6,024 nt of DNA from Gammaproteobacteria bacterium (GTDB lineage: Bacteria > Pseudomonadota > Gammaproteobacteria > Thiohalorhabdales > Thiohalorhabdaceae): NCBI GenBank assembly GCA_018609925.1, contig JAHEOG010000018.1:1-6024 (forward strand), read 5' to 3'. Below are positions 1-6,020 of this stretch, piece by piece (within the stretch, counting starts at the first letter, position 1; every line of letters starts with the position of its first letter). The notes under the pieces are model-generated. The model ran no database searches. It was not told where the DNA came from and worked only from the letters and a program-made list of their open reading frames with translations. The position numbers and the translations under genes were made by a program.

Positions 1-526
1 AGAGCAGGTCCTTCTTGAGGTGGCGCTTACCCATCCGCTCCCGACCTGCGGGCGAGGTGGTGGTTGTGGCCGCGTGGGGCGTGGAGCTGGAGCGTTGGAT
101 GCCGGTGTTCATGTAGGCCTCGTTGTCGAAGCAGACGAACAGGACGTTGTGGCCCCGCTCCAGCATCCCCGACAGCGCCTGGAACCCGATGTCGAAGGTG
201 CCGCCGTCCCCGGCGAAGGCAAGGACCTTGGTGGCCCGTCCCTGGACCTTCCACGCCGCCTCCATCCCCGAGGCTATGGCGCCGGCGTTCTCAAACACCG
301 AGTGCAGCCACGGAACCCGCCAGGCGGATTGCGGCCAGGGGGTAGTGAAGACCTCCAGGCAGCCGGTGGCGTTGGCCACCGCCACGTCGGGACCGGTGGC
401 CTCCGTCACCAACCGGGCTGCCAAGGCCTGACCGCAGCCCAGACAGGCACGGTGTCCGGGGGCGAGACCGGAGAAGCGCGGCTGGCTCTGGCGGAGCTCC
501 TCCACGGGAATGGTCTGCTCGCTCAT
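1..526 (-). CDS. porB: Pyruvate:ferredoxin oxidoreductase beta subunit (partial, runs off left edge)
   Basis: This is the thiamine-diphosphate subunit of a four-subunit-type pyruvate (2-oxoacid):ferredoxin oxidoreductase, which oxidatively decarboxylates pyruvate with CoA to acetyl-CoA and CO2 and reduces ferredoxin in the cytoplasm. The 175 visible codons are open to the window edge. Residues 25-32 read HRACLGCG, giving Cys28 and Cys31, and GC at 55-56 adds Cys56. In this family such cysteines bind a [4Fe-4S] cluster; the last ligand would be off the edge. The ThDP/Mg motif starts at GDGG (106-109) and continues to DNEAYMNTG (134-142). TPHAATTTT (149-157) is also typical of PorB. The start ATG overlaps the alpha stop as ATGA, with GGAGGA five bases upstream. 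Full-length homologues are about 290-310 residues, so roughly 60% is present. Pyruvate specificity is inferred mainly from the alpha subunit. Confidence 0.93.
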   Translation of the reverse strand, partial: MSEQTIPVEELRQSQPRFSGLAPGHRACLGCGQALAARLVTEATGPDVAVANATGCLEVFTTPWPQSAWRVPWLHSVFENAGAIASGMEAAWKVQGRATKVLAFAGDGGTFDIGFQALSGMLERGHNVLFVCFDNEAYMNTGIQRSSSTPHAATTTTSPAGRERMGKRHLKKDLL

Positions 527-1725
527 GTCGTTCCTCCATCGGCAGGGGTCTCGGGGCCGATGGCGGCCTCGGGCAGGCGCTCGGAAGCCACATCGATGAT
601 CCGGAAGGGCTGGGTCGGCTCCCGAGCCACCTCCAGGAGCCGGGGCAGCAGCTCCAGGGGGATGTCGCGACCGCCCAGCCCAGCAGCCACCCCGTGCACG
701 CGGGGAGGGCTCTCCCGGTCGTAGAGGGTGGCGCGCACCTCAGGAGTGAGGATGCCTTCCGCTCCTGGGCTAATGGCTCGCTCCAGCACCACCAGGGCCT
801 CCAGCCCGTCGCAGGCCTCCCGCAGGGCCGCCACGGGGAAGGGGCGGAAGGCCCGTAATTTGATGAGGCGCACAGGCTCGCCGGCCAGGCCTTCTTCCAC
901 GGCATCGCGCAGGGTGCCCACCACTCCGCCGAGGGCCAGGATCCCCACTCCTGCCTGTGAGTCGCCAAGCACCTCCAGCAACCCGCGGGCGGCGCGGCCG
1001 CTGGTTTCGGCCCAGTCGGCGTCGGCTCGCTCGAGGAGCTCCAGGGACTCCTGCAGGGCGGCGTGGTGGTCGGCCCGCGCCTCGGGGAAGTGATCCGGGC
1101 CCACCAGGGTCCCCATGGAAAGGGGCTCGCTCGAGTCCAGGGCTCGTGAGAACCGGAAGGGCGGCAGGAATTCGTCCACGGTGGCGGCGTCTGGCACCGC
1201 CACCGGCTCCAGGGTGTGGGTGAGGGTGAAGCCGTCGATACACACCATTACCGGCAGCTCGGTCTCCTGGCTGATGCGGAAGGCCTGCACATGGGTATCC
1301 ACCGTCTCCTGGATGTCGGTGCAGTAGAGCTGGATCCAGCCGGCGTCGCGCACCGCCATGGAATCCTGCTGGTCGTTCCAGATGGATAGCGGCGCCGACA
1401 GGGCCCGGTTGGCGCAGGTCATCACCACTGGGATGCGCATGCCGCTGATGTTGTAGAGCACCTCGCTCATGAGCATGACGCCCTGGGAGGCGCTGGCGGT
1501 GTAGGCCCGCGAGCCGGCCGCCGCCGCGCCCAGCACCACCGAGGCAGCGGAGTGCTCGCTCTCCACGCTTACCAGCTCGGCGCGGCACTCGCCGTCGGCG
1601 ATGAGGCCGGCCAGCCCCTCCACGATGTGGGTCTGGGGCGTGATGGGGTAGGCGGCCACCACCTCTGGACGGCACCGCGCCACCGTGCGGGCGATGGCCT
1701 GCGAGGCCTCAAGCGGTTGCGGCAT
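523..1725 (-). CDS. porA: Pyruvate:ferredoxin oxidoreductase alpha subunit
   Basis: This 400-residue protein has the length expected of PorA. It supplies the pyrimidine-binding domain that completes the ThDP active site with PorB. Visible family motifs are AAYPITPQT (24-32), VESEHSA (54-60, including the glutamate expected to activate ThDP), TASASQG (76-82) and NRALSAP followed by IWNDQQDSM (106-123). The last block is the form found in pyruvate-type enzymes; 2-oxoglutarate (KorA) enzymes normally carry a different sequence there, so pyruvate is the best substrate guess. The C-terminal half holds the transketolase-C-like domain, including RLIKLRAFRPFP and a GLGGRDIPLELL stretch near the end. 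The start ATG lies inside the end of the gamma gene, with GGAGG nine bases upstream, and the TGA overlaps the porB ATG. No lesion is seen. Confidence 0.95.
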   Translation of the reverse strand: MPQPLEASQAIARTVARCRPEVVAAYPITPQTHIVEGLAGLIADGECRAELVSVESEHSAASVVLGAAAAGSRAYTASASQGVMLMSEVLYNISGMRIPVVMTCANRALSAPLSIWNDQQDSMAVRDAGWIQLYCTDIQETVDTHVQAFRISQETELPVMVCIDGFTLTHTLEPVAVPDAATVDEFLPPFRFSRALDSSEPLSMGTLVGPDHFPEARADHHAALQESLELLERADADWAETSGRAARGLLEVLGDSQAGVGILALGGVVGTLRDAVEEGLAGEPVRLIKLRAFRPFPVAALREACDGLEALVVLERAISPGAEGILTPEVRATLYDRESPPRVHGVAAGLGGRDIPLELLPRLLEVAREPTQPFRIIDVASERLPEAAIGPETPADGGTT

Positions 1726-2317
1726 GGGCCGCTTCCTCCCAGGCGCCGGCGGGAACCGCCGACGTCGCCCGGTCGATAAGCTGGTGGTTGCGGTCGATGA
1801 CCTCCTGACCCTTGCCGGCGAAGCGATCGGTCACCTCCGCCTTGAGGCTGTCCGGGGAGAGCAGGCCGGTAAGGGCGAAGAAGGCGGCCAGCAGGGTGGT
1901 GTTGGGTACCGGCCGGCCCAGTATCTCCTTGGCCATGGACCCAGCAGGCAGGCCCACGGCGGTAACCCCAAGGCGCTGGGCCAGGGCGGCGCTCTCCTCG
2001 CTGGTATTCACCAGCACGGCCCCTTCCGGATGCAGGCCTTCCATGATCCCCGCGACCTCCGGAAGGGCGGCGTCCTGGATGATGAGGAAGGCCGGCTCGC
2101 GGATCTGGCTGCGTCGGTAGAGGCGGCGGTCCGCGATGCGCACGAAGGCCGCCACCGGTGCCCCCCGACGCTCAGCGCCGAAGGCGGGGAAGGCCTGGCC
2201 AAACGCGCCCTCGCGGATGGCGGCGCCAGCCAGAAGGTAGGCGGCCGCGACATTGCCCTGGCCCCCACGGCCGTGGATCCGGATCTCGATGGGGTGGCTC
2301 TGCGATTCTTTTCCCAT
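1709..2317 (-). CDS. porG: Pyruvate:ferredoxin oxidoreductase gamma subunit
   Basis: This is the gamma subunit (also called PorC) of the oxidoreductase, 202 residues from the chosen start and normal for the family. The glycine-rich GRGGQG motif is at 16-21, followed by the conserved block QAFPAFGAERRGAPVAAF at about 41-58. Both are hallmarks of the POR_N-associated gamma domain, which is thought to contact CoA and stabilise the complex. The reading frame extends upstream to a TTG at 2344, but ATG 2317 leaves a short N-terminus before the IRIHGRGGQG strand, which fits the family better. TAGGG precedes ATG 2317 with only three spacer bases, so initiation may be weak or the start may be wrong. 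The gene is first in its operon; its last 17 bases overlap porA. No delta (2x[4Fe-4S] ferredoxin) gene follows it, unlike many gamma-delta-alpha-beta operons. Confidence 0.93.
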   Translation of the reverse strand: MGKESQSHPIEIRIHGRGGQGNVAAAYLLAGAAIREGAFGQAFPAFGAERRGAPVAAFVRIADRRLYRRSQIREPAFLIIQDAALPEVAGIMEGLHPEGAVLVNTSEESAALAQRLGVTAVGLPAGSMAKEILGRPVPNTTLLAAFFALTGLLSPDSLKAEVTDRFAGKGQEVIDRNHQLIDRATSAVPAGAWEEAAHAATA

Positions 2318-2352
2318 AAGCCCTACCGGTAATCGCTTTGGCAAGGGGGCTC

Positions 2353-2358
2353 ATTATC
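2353..2358 (-). promoter_or_regulatory. Possible -10 element for the por operon
   Basis: The minus strand reads GATAAT, five of six matches to TATAAT, about 36 bases ahead of the chosen porG ATG, giving a leader of about 30 bases. No good -35 hexamer stands 16-18 bases upstream (ATCCTT is the best at 17). The same bases form GGAG plus a spaced ATG for a short out-of-frame reading frame, so this is a weak call. Confidence 0.25.
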
Positions 2359-2413
2359 ACTCCAACACGCCGACGAAGGATCGGCAACGCGGCCGCAAGA
2401 TCGGGGATAGGAT

Positions 2414-2431
2414 CCGTGGTCTCCACCATGG
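2414..2431 (+). other. Stem-loop in the proX upstream region (hairpin 1)
   Basis: CCGTGGT (2414-2420) pairs with ACCATGG (2425-2431) around a CTCC loop: seven pairs including one G-U when read as plus-strand RNA. On the minus strand that pair becomes an A-C mismatch. No T-tract follows, so it is not an intrinsic terminator. Confidence 0.4.
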
Positions 2432-2439
2432 CCCCTTAG

Positions 2440-2469
2440 TTCTGCCGGATCAGGTTGGCCCCGGCGGAA
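2440..2469 (+). other. Stem-loop in the proX upstream region (hairpin 2)
   Basis: TTCTGCCGG (2440-2448) pairs with CCGGCGGAA (2461-2469) around a 12-base loop: nine pairs with one U-G wobble in plus-strand RNA, which is an A-C mismatch on the minus strand. There is no T-tract on either side. Confidence 0.45.
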
Positions 2470-2505
2470 TCAAATGGCGGGTCCTTCAGGTCGGCTGTCT
2501 CTACC

Positions 2506-2539
2506 TCGAGGAGGCGCCTTTCAAACCTAGCCTCCTTGA
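2506..2539 (+). other. Stem-loop in the proX upstream region (hairpin 3)
   Basis: TCGAGGAGGC (2506-2515) pairs with GCCTCCTTGA (2530-2539): ten continuous pairs with one G-U in plus-strand RNA (C-A mismatch on the minus strand) and a 14-base loop. It is the longest uninterrupted stem in the region. Confidence 0.45.
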
Positions 2540-2564
2540 ACCATCCGCTACTTGATCTCCATCA

Positions 2565-2623
2565 GGGAAGGCCAGCGGCGAACCTGCTAGCGTAGTCATA
2601 GGGGGCTTCCGGTAGGCCTTCCC
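2565..2623 (+). other. Long-range perfect inverted repeat (stem 4) upstream of proX
   Basis: GGGAAGGCC (2565-2573) is perfectly complementary to GGCCTTCCC (2615-2623), with 41 bases between. The stem can extend inward through a small bulge and mismatch by CGG (2576-2578) against CCG (2609-2611). It could be an RNA stem in the proX leader or a DNA-level inverted repeat; the sequence does not settle which. Confidence 0.45.
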
Positions 2624-2671
2624 GAGAGAGTGCCTCGGATCGGATTCATTTCCCCCGAAGGCGCCAGGGAG

Positions 2672-2689
2672 TCCGGAGAATGCTTCGGA
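2672..2689 (+). other. Stem-loop just upstream of the proX ribosome binding site (hairpin 5)
   Basis: TCCGGAG (2672-2678) pairs with CTTCGGA (2683-2689) around an AATG tetraloop: seven pairs with one G-U in plus-strand RNA. Its 3' arm overlaps GGAGAC (2687-2692), which is perfectly complementary to GTCTCC (2729-2734) between the proX Shine-Dalgarno and ATG. The two pairings therefore exclude each other. Confidence 0.4.
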
Positions 2690-2721
2690 GACCAATCGGA
2701 GCCGTCGATCGGGAAACGCTT

Positions 2722-2729
2722 AGGGGGAG
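2722..2729 (+). promoter_or_regulatory. Shine-Dalgarno site of proX
   Basis: AGGGGGAG ends nine bases before ATG 2739 and supports that start. Bases 2723-2729 can also pair with TTCCCCC at 2650-2656 (seven pairs, one wobble), a possible way of hiding the ribosome binding site. Confidence 0.65.
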
Positions 2730-2738
2730 TCTCCAAGG

Positions 2739-3656
2739 ATGGCAAGGCGCACGCTCAAGGGGGGGCTGATCGGCCTCATCGCCGGGGTAGTCCTCGCCAC
2801 CGGGCCTTCCTCCCCGGCTTTGGCCGAGGAGCCGCCGCCGATCCGCATCGGCTGGACCCCGTGGTCCTCGGCCGAGGCGGTGATCAACATCGCCCGGCTC
2901 GTCCTGGAGGACCGGATGGGCTACGAGGTCGAGCCGGTCATGACCAACATCGGGGTCCAGTATTAGGGGGTGGCCAGCGGCGACATCGACGCCATGCTCA
3001 TGGCCTGGCTGCCCACCACCCACCGGCCCTACAGGGAGCGTGTGGCCGGGGAGGTCGTCGACCTCGGACCCGTTTACCTGGGGGCCCGCCTGGGCTGGGC
3101 GGTGCCTCCCTACATCCCCGAGGACAAGCTAAGCAGCATCGAGGATCTGAAGAACCTCGAGATCCGGGAGCGCCTGCACCGGCAGATCCAGGGCATCGAC
3201 CCCGGATCGGGCCTGATGCAAGTCTCCGAGGAAGCCCTGGAGGCCTACGGACTGGAGGATTACACCCTGATCTCGGCGAGCGGGGCCGGGATGACCGCTG
3301 CCCTGGAGCGGGCCTTTCGCCGCGAGCGCTGGATCGTCGTGACGGCTTGGAGCCCCCACTGGATCTTCGCCCGTTGGAACATGCGCTACCTGGAGGATCC
3401 CAAGGGGATTCTCGGTGGAAAGGAGCGGGTGCACGTCCTCGTACGGCAGGATTTCTACCAGGACTATCCCAACGAGGTGACGGGCTTCCTGGGCCGACTC
3501 CACCTGCCGCTGACCGACCTGGAGAAGGTAATCCTGGAAGCGACGGACACCTCCTACGAGGAGGCCGCCGCCGGCTACGTGGAAGGCCATCCCGGCCGGG
3601 TCCACTACTGGGTTACCGGGAAGATGGCAGAAGACATACCCGAGACCGGCCCCTGA
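2739..3656 (+). pseudogene. proX: Glycine betaine/proline betaine ABC transporter substrate-binding protein, interrupted by an amber codon
   Basis: This OpuAC/ProX-family periplasmic protein captures a quaternary-amine osmoprotectant and delivers it to ProVW. The frame is 305 codons, a normal length. Residues 1-29 form a signal peptide: basic MARRTLK, a hydrophobic core and an ALA cleavage site before EE. Family motifs follow: GWTPWSSAEA (38-47), GVASGDIDAMLMAWLPTTH (77-95) and AWSPHWIFARW (203-213), whose tryptophans resemble the aromatic ligand box. Codon 76 (2964-2966) is TAG, directly before the conserved GVASGDID block. Both sides stay in one frame and align as one domain, so a single C-to-T change from CAG is the simplest origin. 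Translation would stop at 75 residues. Restart at GTG 2970 or ATG 2994 would lack both signal peptide and first lobe. The exact ligand is inferred. Confidence 0.9.
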
Positions 3657-3657
3657 G

Positions 3658-4840
3658 ATGACCGACAAGATCGTCGCCGAGCACCTCTACAAGATCTTCG
3701 GTTCGGCGCCCGGGGACGCCCTGGCAATGGTGGAAGAGGGACTCGGAAAGCAAGAGATCCTCGACCGCACCGGCAACACCATCGGGGTCCAGGACGCCAC
3801 GTTCCGGGTCCAGGCCGGCGAGATTTTCGCCGTCATGGGCCTTTCCGGCTCGGGCAAGTCCACCCTTATTCGCATGCTCAACCGGCTCATTGAGCCCACC
3901 TCCGGCACCGTCCGTATCGACGACAAGGAAGTGACCGGGATGGAGAACAAGGGGCTGGTCCAGCTGCGGCGCCGGGAGATGGCGATGGTTTTCCAGGGCT
4001 TCGCCCTGATGCCCCATCGCACCGTGGTCGAGAACGTTGCCTTCGGTCTGGATGTGTCCGGCTACCGGCGCCACGAGAGGCGCGAACGGGCCATGGCGGT
4101 ACTGGAGCAGGTGGGACTGGAGAAGAACGCCGACAGCTATCCCGACGAGCTCTCGGGGGGCATGCAGCAGCGGGTGGGCCTCGCCCGGGCCCTGGCCGTC
4201 GATCCCTCTATTATGCTCATGGACGAGGCCTTCTCGGCCCTGGATCCCCTCATCCGCCACGAGATGCAGGACGAGCTGCTCGAGCTCCAGGAGCAGAGCG
4301 AGCGCACCGTGGTATTCATTACCCACGACCTGGACGAGGCCATGCGCGTCGGGGACCGGATCGCCATGATGGACGGCGGCCGCATCCTACAGATCGGGAC
4401 CGGGCGCGAGATCCTCCAGGAGCCCGCCAATGAGTACGTGGAGGCTTTCTTCCAGGATGTGGACATCACCGGGATCTACATCGCCGGGGATATCGCCGAA
4501 TTCCCGGAGACCGTGCTGACGTCGGAGCAGTCGCTGGAGGAGGCGCTGAACGCCCTCGCAGCGGCGGATCGCCCTTTCGCCTACGTCGTCGACGGGGACC
4601 GGGTTCCTGGGCGTCGTCTCCAGGGCTTCCGTCCAGGAGGCCCTGGAGGAGGGCCGGCAGGGCCTGGAGGCCGCCCTCCTGGAGAATCCCGAGATCCTGA
4701 GTGGCCAGCGCACCCTGCGCGAGATCCTGGCCCCGGTGGCCAACGCGGCCCACCCCCTGCCGGTGGTGGGCCGTGGCCGGCGGTTCCGGGGGATCGTAAG
4801 CCGGGCCACGCTCCTCAAGGCCCTTCGCAAGGAAGAATAG
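3658..4840 (+). pseudogene. proV: Glycine betaine/proline betaine ABC transporter ATP-binding protein, frameshifted in its CBS region
   Basis: ProV/OpuAA hydrolyses ATP to drive import through ProW. The N-terminus (KIVAEHLYKIFG, then GVQDATFRV) is typical. Motifs are Walker A GLSGSGKST (61-69), Q-loop Gln113, signature LSGGMQQR (165-172), Walker B IMLMDE (185-190) and switch His223. A CBS region starts near 270; in this family it senses ionic strength. The frame breaks at about codon 315: after GAYVVDGDR-like sequence, the family sequence (FLGVVSRASVQEALEEG onward) continues one base over from 4604 to TAG 4838-4840. Removing one G at 4601-4603 restores 393 residues, the usual length. Unrepaired, translation runs in the wrong frame to 5859. 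The ATPase domain itself is intact. The ATG lies one base past the proX stop with no good Shine-Dalgarno, so expression probably depends on coupling to proX. Confidence 0.9.
4601..4603 (+). other. Frameshift site in proV (probable one-base insertion)
   Basis: The GGG run in CCGGGTTCC is where the frame changes. With two Gs the codons read CGG TTC CTG GGC, giving the expected R-F-L-G of the CBS strand. The exact base is uncertain by a few positions. Confidence 0.8.
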
Positions 4841-4843
4841 GAG
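4838..4843 (+). promoter_or_regulatory. Shine-Dalgarno site of proW, overlapping the intended proV stop
   Basis: TAGGAG ends six bases before the GTG start at 4850 and includes the in-frame proV TAG. This fixes the proW start and shows the two genes were built to be translationally coupled. Confidence 0.75.
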
Positions 4844-4849
4844 CCGCCC

Positions 4850-5758
4850 GTGGATTTCCGCATCCCTTTGGGGGACTGGATCGAGGCCGCCGTCGACTGG
4901 CTGCTGATCCACCTTCAGCCCTTCTTCGATTTCGTGACGCGGGTGGTCGGTTGGCTGGTCAACAACCTGGAGACCGGCCTGCTGGCGCTGCCTCCCTGGG
5001 CCATCGTCGGTGTCGTGGTCCTGTTGGGGCTCTGGCGTGTGGGCTGGCGATTCGGGGCCTTCGCTCTCGTCTCCCTGGCCTTGGTGATGGGCATGGACCT
5101 GTGGCCGGAGACCATGTCCACCTTCGCCCTGGTTGTTGCCTCGGGGATCGTGGCCCTGCTGATCGGCCTGCCCCTCGGCGTGCTTTCCGCCAAGAGCGAT
5201 CTGGCCTGGGCGATCATCCGGCCCATCCTGGACCTGATGCAGACCATGCCACCGTTCGTCTACCTCATCCCGGCGGCCATGTTCTTCGGCCTCGGCAAGG
5301 TACCCGGGGCGATCGCCACCATCATCTTCGCCATGCCGCCGGCGGTGCGCCTGACCAACCTCGGGATCCGGCAGGTGGGACGGGAGATGGTGGAGGCCGG
5401 ACTGGCCTTCGGCTGCACTCGCCGCCAGCTCCTGTTCAAGGTGCAGCTGCCCATTGCCCTGCCGTCCATCATGGCTGGGGTCAATCAGGTGAACATGCTG
5501 GCGCTGTCCATGGTGGTGATCGCGTCCATGATCGGTGCCGGGGGGCTCGGCGACACGGTCCTGCGCGGGATCCAGCGCTTGGACGTGGGGCTCGGCTTCG
5601 AGGGCGGGCTCGGGGTGGTTATCCTGGCGATCCTGCTCGATCGGATCAGCCAGACCATCGGCCAGCGACGCCAGTCAAGCGGGGTCATCGAGCGCCTGCG
5701 GAGTGCCCTCCATTGGCTGCTCGGCAGGGGGAGGCAAGCCCAAGTCCCGGCAAACTGA
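4850..5758 (+). CDS. proW: Glycine betaine/proline betaine ABC transporter permease
   Basis: This 302-residue integral membrane protein is the translocation subunit of the importer. It starts at GTG, well placed behind TAGGAG. The N-terminal stretch to about 48 is amphipathic, with many Trp and acidic residues. Hydrophobic segments follow at about 49-64, 68-83, 92-112, 134-150, 152-166, 215-235 and 252-268, fitting the BPD_transp_1 fold. The EAA loop that docks on the ATPase starts at EAGLAFGCTRRQL (182-194) and runs to about 214, with the conserved glycine at 188. ALSMVVIASMIGAGGLG (218-234) is a strongly conserved ProW/OpuAB block. Length lies between OpuAB (about 280) and E. coli ProW (354, with a longer N-terminus). 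No lesion is seen, but its partners proX and proV are broken, so function depends on whether those lesions are real. Confidence 0.95.
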   Translation: MDFRIPLGDWIEAAVDWLLIHLQPFFDFVTRVVGWLVNNLETGLLALPPWAIVGVVVLLGLWRVGWRFGAFALVSLALVMGMDLWPETMSTFALVVASGIVALLIGLPLGVLSAKSDLAWAIIRPILDLMQTMPPFVYLIPAAMFFGLGKVPGAIATIIFAMPPAVRLTNLGIRQVGREMVEAGLAFGCTRRQLLFKVQLPIALPSIMAGVNQVNMLALSMVVIASMIGAGGLGDTVLRGIQRLDVGLGFEGGLGVVILAILLDRISQTIGQRRQSSGVIERLRSALHWLLGRGRQAQVPAN

Positions 5759-5988
5759 TACCGGGATCGAGGGTCCTGGGCACGAGGCCAATCGCCGCCA
5801 TCTCCTTGGCGCTGTTTGCCTGTTCGGATAGGCGCTGGAGGGGAGGGGGCGGATCCTGACAGCCGGTGCCCATTTTGGGAGGAGCCCGCACTCGACCGGG
5901 GGAGCGGAGCTCAGCTTGGCTGCCGGGGGACTGGACGCTGCCATCCGCCGAGACCTTCCGAGTTGGGCCAATCCGGAAAATCTGTTAG
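5759..5988. other. Region downstream of proW without a recognised gene
   Basis: These 230 bases carry no reading frame with a credible start and family-like sequence on either strand. A short inverted repeat (TCCCGG 5745-5750 with CCGGGA 5761-5766) spans the proW stop, but no T-tract follows, so I see no plus-strand intrinsic terminator. A purine-rich G tract lies at 5837-5852. I recognise nothing else. Confidence 0.6.
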
Positions 5989-6020
5989 AAAGAACAAAAA
6001 GAAAGGGGTCGGCAACCCCT
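5989..6020 (-). terminator. Intrinsic terminator for a convergent gene beyond the right edge
   Basis: Read on the minus strand, AGGGGT (6020-6015) and ACCCCT (6009-6004) form a six-pair GC-rich stem with a five-base loop, followed at once by a T-rich tract (TTCTTTTTGTTCTTT, 6003-5989). This is the classic Rho-independent layout. On the plus strand the stem is followed by CCCC, so it should work only for minus-strand transcripts coming from outside the window. Confidence 0.75.

Larger units (their letters stand above)
2318..2738. other. Divergent intergenic region between por and pro operons
   Basis: This 421-base stretch separates the divergent starts of porG and proX and must hold both promoters. 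No reading frame in it looks like a real gene with a credible start. It has several stem-loops, listed separately at 2414-2431, 2440-2469, 2506-2539, 2565-2623 and 2672-2689, and a strong Shine-Dalgarno for proX. A GATAAT hexamer is a possible minus-strand -10. I could not find a convincing sigma-70 promoter pair for the proX direction. No tRNA, CRISPR repeat or insertion-sequence end is visible. Confidence 0.8.

Noticed and set aside
20..724. A 234-codon plus-strand ORF antisense to porB/porA
   Set aside because: The minus strand encodes clear PorB and PorA motifs here. The antisense translation shows no family features and is expected in GC-rich DNA. The same applies to the 215-codon ORF at 1685-2332.
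2441..2460. A TPP-riboswitch-like core on the minus strand (AACCTGATCCGG)
   Set aside because: The short match to the THI box is not accompanied by the CUGAGA element, the paired CCGG arm or the AGGGA closing strand in the right places.
2379..2712. Four copies of GATCGG in the intergenic region (2379, 2399, 2638, 2707) as iterons or operator sites
   Set aside because: Spacing is irregular apart from the first pair (20 bases), flanks are not conserved and the hexamer is too short to be meaningful in GC-rich DNA.
2964..2966. Amber codon read as pyrrolysine
   Set aside because: No pyl genes are visible, ProX is not a known pyrrolysine protein, and a CAG-to-TAG substitution is simpler.
2630..3661. 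A 343-codon plus-strand ORF that spans the proX amber codon without interruption
   Set aside because: Its composition is the Gly/Arg/Pro/His-rich pattern of an out-of-frame shadow. The ProX signal peptide and ligand motifs are all in the other frame.
4598..4606. Programmed ribosomal frameshifting in proV
   Set aside because: No recognised slippery heptamer, stop-codon-driven +1 site or stimulatory element is evident, and ProV is not known to be made this way.
5745..5766. Hairpin across the proW stop as an intrinsic terminator
   Set aside because: It is a six-to-seven-pair stem with a ten-base loop and no following T-tract.
5837..5852. G-quadruplex-forming tract (GG, GGGG, GGGGG, GG)
   Set aside because: Two of the four G runs are only two bases long, so at most a weak two-layer structure is possible. 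G-rich runs are common in DNA of this composition.
3658..5859. A 733-codon plus-strand ORF as a fusion of ATPase and a novel domain
   Set aside because: Only the first 315 or so codons are protein-like. The rest is Gly/Pro/Arg-rich shadow sequence lying over the real proV C-terminus and proW, which are in another frame. A one-base frameshift explains it.
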